From Salisediminibacterium halotolerans (lineage in GTDB: Bacteria > Bacillota > Bacilli > Bacillales > Salisediminibacteriaceae), in contig NZ_RKQQ01000001.1 in the NCBI RefSeq assembly GCF_003814815.1, positions 310,001-374,000 of the forward strand: 64,000 nt of DNA. Direction: 5' to 3'. The notes beneath the pieces were generated by a model that was given only the letters and a program-made list of their open reading frames with translations, searched no databases and was not told the origin of the DNA. The first letter of the stretch is position 1, and each line of letters opens with the position of its first letter. Positions 42,846 to 50,216 of the stretch are shown in pieces. Made by a program: the position numbers and the translations under genes.

Positions 42846-42977
42846 CTATTTCTCATTCATATGTTCAATTTGATCCCTGATTTGTTCAAGCAGTTCATTT
42901 TGTTCTGTTAGTTTTTGCATTAAATTGGATGCAAAAATAATGAATACAATAAATAGAATAAGAACGAGAATATTCAT
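42846..42977 (-). CDS. 43-residue single-span membrane peptide
   Basis: Short reading frame with a textbook start: AAAGGAG, 8 nt, ATG 42977. The product opens MNILVLILFIVFIIFASN (one membrane helix) and ends with a polar amphipathic helix (LMQKLTEQNELLEQIRDQIEHMNEK) with Leu/Ile at heptad spacing, so it may oligomerise as a coiled coil. Not recognised. No partner gene nearby. Confidence 0.65.
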   Translation of the reverse strand: MNILVLILFIVFIIFASNLMQKLTEQNELLEQIRDQIEHMNEK

Positions 42978-43047
42978 GACAACATCTCCTTTACGCAAAT
43001 CTTTCGCTGACGAAATAAACCATCATCAAAACCGCCAAAGCATATGG

Positions 43048-43084
43048 AAAAAAGCATTCTCCGCACTTAGAGAATGCTTTTTCT
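43048..43084 (-). terminator. Intrinsic terminator of the DUF4003-like gene
   Basis: AAAAAAGCATTCTC / GAGAATGCTTTTT, symmetric, so usable on both strands; 33 bp after the minus-strand stop. Confidence 0.88.
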
Positions 43085-43116
43085 ATTGAGTTCATTCGAG
43101 AGTGATTGCACGACCC

Positions 43117-44091
43117 TCAGCCCGAATTGCCGCCGACGACAACGCCCGCGGTCACGGCCGCCAGCATCGCGGTTTGCTGCGCTTCCTGCACGGTTTCGAT
43201 CGTCGTGTACAGTGTCGTGCGCAGCGCCTCATCATCTTTCAGCCAGTCATGAATCGTCAGCTGCACCGCGTGCACAAGCGGCCAGTCTTGTTCCCAACGA
43301 AGCCCCTTATGTTTTTTCAGCTCAGCCTCGGCCGCCTTAATCTCCGCCGTCACATCCTCCGACCCAACCGCAAGCGCGAGCATCGCAAGCGACGGATAGT
43401 GCACCGGCTTGAGCCGCAGCTTCGCCTTCTTCCAGTGCTCCAGCTGCGCCGCCGCGTTCGCAAGCACCTCCGCATCATCATGCGCATCATCAAGCGACAG
43501 CAAATGGCTCATCATCTGCAGCTCATTCGACTTCTGCAGCCGCTCCTCCGCCATTCCCTTGTAAAAATATTCGATCCGCTCAATCACCGGCTCCGGCTCA
43601 CCCCCGCGCATCGCCAGCATCGCCGCGAGCGGATAATCCGTCTCCCCCGTCAAAAACGGATGCTTCTCCTTCATCCCCCGGTGCAACGCCTGCGTCCTTT
43701 CCGCATGCTCCTCCAGCGGCGTATCACGATCCGCCTTTTTGTGCAACAGCATCGCCGTCACATACGTCGCCGTCCCCTGCTTGAACTTATAACGCCGCAA
43801 CGCTTCATACAGACGAACCACCTCCGCAAGCGCCCGCTCCGGATCATCCGCCGACGTAGCCAAATTCGCCGCAAGCGAAAACCGAAACGACTGCTTTAGC
43901 GGCGAAAACCACGTACCCTTCTTTTTCACCGTATCTGCCAAAGCAAGAAACCGCTCCGCATCAAACGGTTCACCCCGCAGCTCGTACATCGACGCCGTCA
44001 TCAGCATCACGCCTGTGCCGGGAAACTGCCAGCGCAACAGTTTTTTCACCTCATCGTATGTATCCAGTACCGGTTCGACTGCCACGGTCAT
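43117..44091 (-). CDS. DUF4003-like protein, unknown function
   Basis: 324 residues from ATG 44091 (GGGAG 8 nt upstream); a TTG 15 bp earlier would overlap that site. All-helical, cytoplasmic, with alternating helices such as VLDTYDEVKKLLRWQFPGTGVMLMTASMYELRGE, GTWFSPLKQSFRFSLAANLATS and HPFLTGETDYPLAAMLAM, which follows the pattern of the DUF4003 family. The C-terminus is hydrophobic Ala/Gly/Val (TAMLAAVTAGVVVGGNSG). No function can be offered. Single gene. Confidence 0.62.
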   Translation of the reverse strand: MTVAVEPVLDTYDEVKKLLRWQFPGTGVMLMTASMYELRGEPFDAERFLALADTVKKKGTWFSPLKQSFRFSLAANLATSADDPERALAEVVRLYEALRRYKFKQGTATYVTAMLLHKKADRDTPLEEHAERTQALHRGMKEKHPFLTGETDYPLAAMLAMRGGEPEPVIERIEYFYKGMAEERLQKSNELQMMSHLLSLDDAHDDAEVLANAAAQLEHWKKAKLRLKPVHYPSLAMLALAVGSEDVTAEIKAAEAELKKHKGLRWEQDWPLVHAVQLTIHDWLKDDEALRTTLYTTIETVQEAQQTAMLAAVTAGVVVGGNSG

Positions 44092-44224
44092 TTGATCAAC
44101 TCCCAACCGAGAATACTTTCCAGCACAAGTTTACCATATTTTGTCCCTTTCGCAGGCCGAAGCAGCGAAGTATTTTGCCAAAGTCAGCACTCCATGCCCT
44201 AACTTTTTCGTTAAGTTAACACTG

Positions 44225-44350
44225 TATTGAAGCCTAGAACTCAAATATCGAAGCCATCTACCTTTATATTGAAGCAGTTCTCTCGATTATTGACGCCGTT
44301 CACCTCGATATCGAAGCAGTCGCCCCCGATATTGAAGGAGTCCCCCCTAT
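44225..44350. repeat. Tandem array with exact 21-bp period (array 2)
   Basis: Six units starting at 44225, 44246, 44267, 44288, 44309 and 44330, each TATTGA or TATCGA followed by AGC/CGC and a variable part often ending CTCGA. Preceded by GTTAACACTG as at array 1. No indels. Non-coding. With the downstream terminator it fills the 388-bp gap. Confidence 0.88.
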
Positions 44351-44422
44351 TTCAATGCCCCGAGTCAAAAAATTTCTACATACGCCAACGATCGCGCCTC
44401 TCTTCGCCCGGCTCCCGAACCG

Positions 44423-44461
44423 AAAAAAAGCGCCCGCGCCGGCAACCGGCGCGAACGCTTT
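44423..44461 (-). terminator. Intrinsic terminator of the PTS operon
   Basis: On the minus strand AAAGCGTTCGCGCCGG / CCGGCGCGGGCGCTTTTTTT, 18 bp after the IIC stop. Confidence 0.88.
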
Positions 44462-44479
44462 CTGCATATTCATTGTAGA

Positions 44480-45832
44480 TTAAAGAATATTTTCTCCGCC
44501 TTGTTCTTGCTTGACGAGCTTCGCGTCGTAAAATTTGATAAACGGGAACCAAATCATAAAGGCGACAAACACATTGATAAAGGCCATCAAGACAGCGACG
44601 AGGCTTCCGCCGGTGCTGATGAAGGCGCCGATGCCAAGCGGCGACGGCCAAGGCATTTGTGCGATAACCGGAGCCATCAGCTGCAGTTCGATCGCCCAAT
44701 ACGCGGTCGATGCAGTGACCATCGGGGCTAAGAAAAACGGAATTGCCAAGAACGGATTGTACACAATCGGCAAACCGAAAATGAGCGGTTCGTTAATGTT
44801 AAACACACCCGGCACAATCGAAGCTTTCCCGAGTACCCGCAGTTGCTGCGATTTTGCCAAAAAGGCAATGAAGAACACTAACCCGAGCGTCGCACCGGAA
44901 CCGCCGATGATAACGAAGGCGTTGTTAAATTCACCCGCAAGCGGAATGTTCGCACCTTCCGCGTTCGCTTGCATATTCGAGAGAATGACCGGCGTTAAGA
45001 ACCCGATCCAAATGACGTTGAATCCGTGAATACCGACAATCCAAAGCGCGTGGATTAAGAAGTAAATCACCAGTACACCCAGCCACGTATCGGTAATTTC
45101 TGTTACGAAGCCAAACGGAATCGCGACGAGCTGAAAGATATCTGTGCCGAGACCGACGAGCGTCCCGTTAATGATCAGGACAACAAACGCGACTAAAAAC
45201 GCCGGGATTAATGCGGTAAACGAGCGGGAAACCCCGGACGGAACCGAATCAGGCATTTTGATAACTAAATTTTTCACTACACAAAAGCGGTATACTTGCA
45301 CCGTGATGATTGCCATAATGATTGCCGTAAAGATGCCTGACGCGTCTAGGCGCCCGATCCCGCCGGCAATTTCCCAGCCGTTAATAATTGTTGCACCGTT
45401 CGATTCATTTACAAGCGACATTTCACCGTCGCCCGTTGTTAATTGCGGCACCGTCATAAACAGCGCAAACATCGTTAACAGCGCGCCGTTTAACGGGTTC
45501 ATGTTCGTTCCGTCTTCATCGGCATGAATTTTTGTATACTCATAGCCGACGACAAGTCCAAAGTAAAGCGCCAACATGCCCATCGTTGCCGTATTCGCTA
45601 ACATGTACAAGTCACTGACGCGGTAAAACGTGTTATCAAAGAAACCTTGTAAAACCGGGAACGTATCCGGCAAGACGTTTAACACTAAAAACATCGAACC
45701 GACGATAACAAACGGAATCGACGCCATCCCGGCCGCCATAATCGCACGGACAAAACGCCAAGCGGCAATTTTACTCATCGGTCCCATCAGGTATTTTTCC
45801 ATAAGATTGAATATTTTACTTTCTGATGCCAT
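44480..45832 (-). CDS. PTS lactose/cellobiose-family EIIC permease
   Basis: 450 residues, about ten hydrophobic helices. Family marks: NLMEKYLMGPMSKIAAWRFVRAIMAAGMASIPFVIVGSMFLVL, IHALWIVGIHGFNVI, GGSGATLGLVFFIAFLAKS and FNINEPLIFGLPIVYNPFLAIPF, the sugar-binding NEP loop. Imports and phosphorylates a beta-glucoside, chitobiose or similar with the IIA and IIB encoded upstream. Last gene of the operon. No phospho-glycosidase gene is linked, so the sugar is not given. Confidence 0.9.
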   Translation of the reverse strand: MASESKIFNLMEKYLMGPMSKIAAWRFVRAIMAAGMASIPFVIVGSMFLVLNVLPDTFPVLQGFFDNTFYRVSDLYMLANTATMGMLALYFGLVVGYEYTKIHADEDGTNMNPLNGALLTMFALFMTVPQLTTGDGEMSLVNESNGATIINGWEIAGGIGRLDASGIFTAIIMAIITVQVYRFCVVKNLVIKMPDSVPSGVSRSFTALIPAFLVAFVVLIINGTLVGLGTDIFQLVAIPFGFVTEITDTWLGVLVIYFLIHALWIVGIHGFNVIWIGFLTPVILSNMQANAEGANIPLAGEFNNAFVIIGGSGATLGLVFFIAFLAKSQQLRVLGKASIVPGVFNINEPLIFGLPIVYNPFLAIPFFLAPMVTASTAYWAIELQLMAPVIAQMPWPSPLGIGAFISTGGSLVAVLMAFINVFVAFMIWFPFIKFYDAKLVKQEQGGENIL

Positions 45833-45851
45833 CCTATGACCTCGCTTTCAA

Positions 45852-46352
45852 TTAATTTAATACTTCTTCGTACTGTTTGATCCGCTGGTAATGCTTATCT
45901 TCGTTTGTGCGGATTTTCGTTAAGCGACGAAGGACGAGCGCACTGATCGCGATCCCTGCCGTTAATATCACAAAAATCGCCGCTTGCGCCTGCGTCTCAC
46001 TCGAGAGAAACGGATACAGCTGTGTAAACGATGATAAAAACGCAACCGGCGTTAACAAGAGCAGATTCGTGATCAGCTGCGCACGAAAAGCCAAGCGCGT
46101 GTACTTCGCATCATTCGTATGCCGGCTGTATATCTTCACCTGTTCCGCCATGCTGGCGATATAGATAAGCATCAGCCCGGCCGGCACGATCAGCCAGACC
46201 GATTGGCTCAAAACCATCGCCGCAAGCCAATACAGATTGGTAAAGAAAAACAATGCCGTTGCATACCGGACGATTAAATAGCGATTAAAGTACATCGACT
46301 TTAAGCTTAATGCCTGTTTATTTTTTTCCGCCGTTTGCCTGTCGTTTTTCAT
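45852..46352 (-). CDS. Unknown four-helix membrane protein within the PTS operon
   Basis: 166 residues; GAGGG before ATG. Four hydrophobic helices between polar ends (YATALFFFTNLYWLAAMVL; WLIVPAGLMLIYIASMA; LITNLLLLTPVAFLSSF; AAIFVILTAGIAISALVLRR). Not one of the PTS domains. Sits between IIA and IIC with 10- and 19-bp gaps, so it is expressed with the sugar transporter and may assist it. No function is known to me. Confidence 0.72.
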   Translation of the reverse strand: MKNDRQTAEKNKQALSLKSMYFNRYLIVRYATALFFFTNLYWLAAMVLSQSVWLIVPAGLMLIYIASMAEQVKIYSRHTNDAKYTRLAFRAQLITNLLLLTPVAFLSSFTQLYPFLSSETQAQAAIFVILTAGIAISALVLRRLTKIRTNEDKHYQRIKQYEEVLN

Positions 46353-46362
46353 CGTTAGACCC

Positions 46363-46683
46363 TCACTTGTTGTCGACTTTTTCGTGCAGGTGAATCATTT
46401 CTTCCGCCATGTCTTTTAACGTCATCACATTCATCAAATGGTCTTGCGCGTGCACCATGATGATCTCGACCGTGATCGTTTCGCCGTGCGAATACTTTTG
46501 CAACAATTCCGTCTGCGATTTATGCGCTGCGACGATCTCCTCGTTCGCTTCTTCCAGTTTCTTTTCTGCTTCGCGGTACTCGCCGTTTCGCATCTGTGTA
46601 AACGCTTCTTGAATCGACGTGCGCGCCGATCCGCTGTGCAAAATAATCTGAAACGCCACCGTTTGAAGTTCCTCTTGTTCCAT
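46363..46683 (-). CDS. PTS lactose/cellobiose-family EIIA
   Basis: 106 residues, full length for the family. Helical bundle with phosphorylated His78 in MVHAQDHLMN and the start QTVAFQIILHSGSARTSIQEAFTQMRNGEY. Transfers phosphate from HPr to EIIB. GGAGGG precedes ATG. An intrinsic terminator lies between it and the IIB gene, so its level may be lower than that of IIB. Confidence 0.93.
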   Translation of the reverse strand: MEQEELQTVAFQIILHSGSARTSIQEAFTQMRNGEYREAEKKLEEANEEIVAAHKSQTELLQKYSHGETITVEIIMVHAQDHLMNVMTLKDMAEEMIHLHEKVDNK

Positions 46684-46745
46684 TGTTAAATCCCTCCGCT
46701 TCTTTGCTGTCTGTCGTGTCGGTTACCTGCTGCGAAAACGCATGC

Positions 46746-46776
46746 AAAAAGGGCTAAAACACAAGGTTCAGCCCTT
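46746..46776 (-). terminator. Intercistronic terminator between PTS IIB and IIA
   Basis: On the minus strand AAGGGCT ... AGCCCTTTTT, between the IIB stop and the IIA ribosome site. Probably leaky and sets a gradient inside the operon. Confidence 0.65.
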
Positions 46777-46794
46777 GTCTGCCTCAGGGGCAGC

Positions 46795-47118
46795 TTACGC
46801 TTCCGGCAGCTCTTCTAAAATCAAGTTCGCGAGCTTTTCAACGCCCATCGGAATTGGTACATACGCTTGCGAAGGAATATTGATCACCGGCTTGCCGACG
46901 CGGTCGCCGCTTTGCTTCATCTTGTCGTAGTACATTTTCGTTTGCGGGCTGATCAAAAACAAGTCGAAATCGCTGTCTTCGATCAAGTTGCTTCCCTCGC
47001 CGGTCGAAACCGCTTCGACTTTAATGTCGTGGCCTTTGCTTTCAAAATGTTCCGTTGTTTTGCTTGCCATCATTGATGAGGACATTCCTGCTGCACAAAT
47101 AATTAACGCTTTTCTCAT
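46795..47118 (-). CDS. PTS lactose/cellobiose-family EIIB
   Basis: 107 residues from ATG 47118 (GGAGG 8 nt upstream; the frame is open further but that part is non-coding in style). Phosphocysteine Cys8 in IICAAGMSSSMMA; LFLISPQTKMYYDKMKQ and VPIPMGVEKL follow. Accepts phosphate from IIA and passes it to the sugar in IIC. First gene of the PTS operon. Confidence 0.92.
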   Translation of the reverse strand: MRKALIICAAGMSSSMMASKTTEHFESKGHDIKVEAVSTGEGSNLIEDSDFDLFLISPQTKMYYDKMKQSGDRVGKPVINIPSQAYVPIPMGVEKLANLILEELPEA

Positions 47119-47183
47119 GATTGATTCCTCCAGTAGTTTAGTTTTGACTCTTGCCGGACGAAGCGTTGCCGCTCTTTTAAAAA

Positions 47184-47290
47184 GGGAACCGCTTCCAAAT
47201 TTCAATAACGTCGCCGGCGTTTCGATATCTCTAAGGTACTAGTTACGAAACCGGTTTTGTAGAGGGCCTTTTTCCGTTGACAGCGGAAAA
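47184..47290 (-). promoter_or_regulatory. Control region of the PTS operon: cre and inverted repeat
   Basis: On the minus strand TGGAAGCGGTTCCC (47197-47184) matches the cre consensus except the last base and lies 66 bp before the IIB start; a weak promoter TTGAAA / TTTTAA overlaps it. Upstream is the perfect inverted repeat TTTTCCG-TTGACAG-CGGAAAA (47270-47290), a candidate site for the LicR-type activator, and a second cre-like ACGAAACCGGTTTTGT (47245-47260). Confidence 0.55.
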
Positions 47291-47306
47291 GTACTAAAAC
47301 GAACAT

Positions 47307-47338
47307 AAAAAAGCAGACGGAGAGAACCTCCATCTGCC
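47307..47338 (-). terminator. Intrinsic terminator downstream of the LicR-type gene
   Basis: On the minus strand GCAGATGGAGG / CTCCGTCTGC with TTTTTT. It follows repeat A copy 5 in the 3' UTR of the regulator. Confidence 0.8.
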
Positions 47339-47367
47339 CTTCTGCAGACAACCTGCTATTTCGGCGC

Positions 47368-47500
47368 AAGCCGCGCAGCCGCTAACCTCCGCTTGCCGCG
47401 GGCAAGGACTCAGCTAGCCTTCGGCGGTCTCGGACCGCCGAAGCCGGATCTTCGTCTCTTGCTTTCCCGCAGGCGTCGGAGGAAGTGGCTTGCTCGGCTT
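47368..47500 (+). repeat. Dispersed foldable repeat, family A, copy 5
   Basis: Arms AAGCCGCGCAGCC and GGCTTGCTCGGCTT; inner hairpins CTTGCCGCGGGCAAG and TTCGGCGGTC/GACCGCCGAA. The right flank TTCTTACTTTGCA includes the stop codon of the LicR-type gene (47503-47505), so the last codons of that gene are repeat-derived. Confidence 0.83.
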
Positions 47501-47502
47501 TC

Positions 47503-49428
47503 TTACTTTGCAGGGCTGATCGCGTGCCTTAGTTGCTCGAACGTTTTGCATTGCAAGAGGCTGTTCACTTTCGTATGATCATCAAACAGCTCGAGCAGCG
47601 CGTTATACATCGGCTTTAAGTTGCCTTGATTTTCGCGCGCGATGTTGAGGAGCACGACGAACTGCACCGGCTTGTCGATCCAATAAACCGGTTTCGTTAA
47701 CGTCAAAACGGACCAGAACGTCTCGTCTGTCTGCGGCTCCAACGGATGCGGAATCGCTACGAGGTTGCCGAAGCTCGTCGGAGAAAAATTCTCCCGCTCC
47801 AACACCGACTCCCGGTACGACGCATCAACCTTGCCCGCGGCAAAAAGCTCGTCACACATAAACGTGATCACGTCCTGATAACTTGCAAAATCGTGCTGTA
47901 AATACGTAAACGGTTTACACAAATATTGATCGACCGCAAACGTCTCTTCGTAAACGAATTTCTCAATCCCCGTTACATCGCTGTCGCTTAAAATCGTGCT
48001 GACCGTTTTCACCGGCACCGGCAAGCTTTCCTGAATTGGAATCGTACTGATGATGAAATCGATGTTATCCAGCGGCTGATCTGCTAAATTATGGTACTCG
48101 GTCGTGCCGGCAATCTGCAGCTTTTCACCGAACGTCGAATGGAGTTTATACTTTAACAGCTGCGCGCTCCCGAGCCCTGAGGCACAAACGATTAAGCAGC
48201 GCGGCGCCCGGCCTTGGCTCCGCTTTTTCCGCTCCTGAGCCGCTTCAATATGAAGCGCCATATAGCCGACTTCATTCTCATCGATTTGCACGTCGAGCCG
48301 TTCTGCTAACACATCTTTACCGATTAAGGCTGCGGCAAAGGACAGCGGGTAACCCGCTTTAATCTCTTCTAACATCGGGTTGCGGATGTTCATATTGTAT
48401 TTGTAGCGGTTGATCGCCGGCTTTAAATGCAAGCTCAGTTCAGCAAGCAAATTCTCATCGTCTTGAAGCTGCAGGTTTAAGCGCTGGTCGATGCGCGCGA
48501 GCATTTCCGTTACGACGGCGGTGACATCGTCATAAATGAGCGCGGTTACGTCATCGCTGTTAATCGCCGAATTCGCCAGTTTCGTTCCTTGCAAATGCAT
48601 CGTAATGTACGCCGTCTCATACTTGGAAAACGTCACGTGCAGCTCGTTTTCAATCTCTCTGACGATCTCTTCAGCGACTCGGTACTTTTCCTTGGTTTCC
48701 AATTCCGCCATTTCAGCATGAATCATCTCAATCGCATGATTTTCCCGGATCCGCTTGCAGGCGATCGCAATATGGGTAATTAAATTTTGCAAACTCACAT
48801 CCGAGATGATCGTTTTATGCTCGCGCAGCTTCGCAAGCGTCACTTGCTGAATCGCCGTCAGCTCCTCTTGCGGCAAAATTTGCAGCCAATCTTCCGAGCT
48901 GCCGGTAAAATTCGAGGTTTGATTAAAAATGTATTCCGAGATGCAAAAACGGATTTGCACTTCATTGCCGACGACCCGTATCCCGTAGTGCGGTTTTTGC
49001 TCCAACGCTAAATCGTATTTGTGTAAAATCCCGCGGATCGTCTTTAACTCCTGCTGCAACGTCGACCGGCTGATAAAGAGCGCGTCGGCTAAATCGTCGG
49101 CTTTAATATAATCGGACGTAAACAAGAGCCGCTCCATTAAATAACGGACCCGCTCATCGGATGACGACGGCATGTCTTCGCGGCCGTGCTCCCCTTCGTT
49201 GGCCAAAAACGCCTCGACCGCTGTTATATTTTCCGCCCTCAGCTGATAGCCCTTGCCGCGGTACGACTCGATCCGGGCGTTCAGCGGGGCTAACGCTTCA
49301 TTCAATACTTTAACATCATTACGAACCGTCTTCGAACTGACGTATAAGCGGACGGCGAGTTCTGAGCTCGTGACCGGTTCGCTCGCTTCCAACAGCTGCT
49401 TTAAAATCGTTTGTAATCGGCTATCCAT
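47503..49428 (-). CDS. LicR/MtlR-type PTS-regulated transcription activator
   Basis: 641 residues, family length. N-terminal HTH (LQTILKQLLEASEPVTSSELAVRLYVSSKTVRNDV), a second HTH-like Mga part (DDLADALFISRSTLQQELKTIRG), two PRD domains with conserved His in YITMHLQG and LSLHLKP / MALHIEAA, an EIIB-like domain (LIVCASGLGSAQLL, Cys near 411) and a C-terminal EIIA-like domain with His in LVAIPHPLEP. Phosphorylation by HPr and the linked PTS controls activity. Divergent only in name: it is on the same strand, upstream of the PTS operon it most likely activates. Confidence 0.9.
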   Translation of the reverse strand: MDSRLQTILKQLLEASEPVTSSELAVRLYVSSKTVRNDVKVLNEALAPLNARIESYRGKGYQLRAENITAVEAFLANEGEHGREDMPSSSDERVRYLMERLLFTSDYIKADDLADALFISRSTLQQELKTIRGILHKYDLALEQKPHYGIRVVGNEVQIRFCISEYIFNQTSNFTGSSEDWLQILPQEELTAIQQVTLAKLREHKTIISDVSLQNLITHIAIACKRIRENHAIEMIHAEMAELETKEKYRVAEEIVREIENELHVTFSKYETAYITMHLQGTKLANSAINSDDVTALIYDDVTAVVTEMLARIDQRLNLQLQDDENLLAELSLHLKPAINRYKYNMNIRNPMLEEIKAGYPLSFAAALIGKDVLAERLDVQIDENEVGYMALHIEAAQERKKRSQGRAPRCLIVCASGLGSAQLLKYKLHSTFGEKLQIAGTTEYHNLADQPLDNIDFIISTIPIQESLPVPVKTVSTILSDSDVTGIEKFVYEETFAVDQYLCKPFTYLQHDFASYQDVITFMCDELFAAGKVDASYRESVLERENFSPTSFGNLVAIPHPLEPQTDETFWSVLTLTKPVYWIDKPVQFVVLLNIARENQGNLKPMYNALLELFDDHTKVNSLLQCKTFEQLRHAISPAK

Positions 49429-50216
49429 CGATATCCTCCTCTAATGTTGTCCATGTCCCTGTGTTCCCCTTGCGCTTAGAGGCGTCCGCCGCCCGAACAG
49501 CGATCGCTGCTCGACCGTACGAAAGATATCTTTAACGAAGGAAGGCGTTTAAGCGCCGTTCCCTGTATATAAAAATCGTGACAGGCGCTTCGTTCAGGTT
49601 GATCGAAAAAACGTTCTCTTTTCCGTCTCAGCATGCGAACATGAAGAAACGGTTCCACATGGAGTATAGCAGATAAAAAATCCGCTGAACATCGCCCCGC
49701 TCACCGTTAACGGATCTGTCACAGCCGCTTTTAGACATCTTTTCCATTCATCCCCACAAGTTGAACCGCTGCTCATGACCCGCAGCGCGAAACAGCCCAC
49801 CGATTCTTTCTCCCTAGGTACAGCGGAATGGTCTAACCTCAGATGTCATACAACCTTACTTCCCGGCAGTAACAAGCTTCCAGCGCTCCCTCCCTTTTCT
49901 CTCCCTGCTATAAGCCTTGTCACAACAGCGTTGAGACATTATCTCACCACCTGTCAGATAAGTGTGAGAAGATCGCCTCAAATCGTTCAAAGCCGCTAGG
50001 TCAATCCTATGCTTTTAGCGAATTATCAAAAAAATCGTGTAATTTTGTGATACGATGTGGCTGTACTCGCTTTACAAACGAGTCAAATTCTTCTTTTCAA
50101 CAGCTCGAAAGGGGGACATCACACGTACATACGAACCGCGACAACGAATGATGTAAGCGGATTCAAAACAGCAGTATGTATTTCGTTTTTTCTACCAAAC
50201 AATATGGAGGGATTGG
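49429..50216. other. Long intergenic region, largely unexplained
   Basis: 788 bp without a gene I can support. Two small points: CAGCGATCGCTG (49498-49509) is a 12-bp palindrome 70 bp from the regulator start; an extended -10, TGC-TATACT (minus strand, 49671-49663), could be the regulator promoter, giving a 5' leader of about 230 nt. No repeat of families A-D is present. The nucleotidase promoter could not be placed. Confidence 0.4.
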
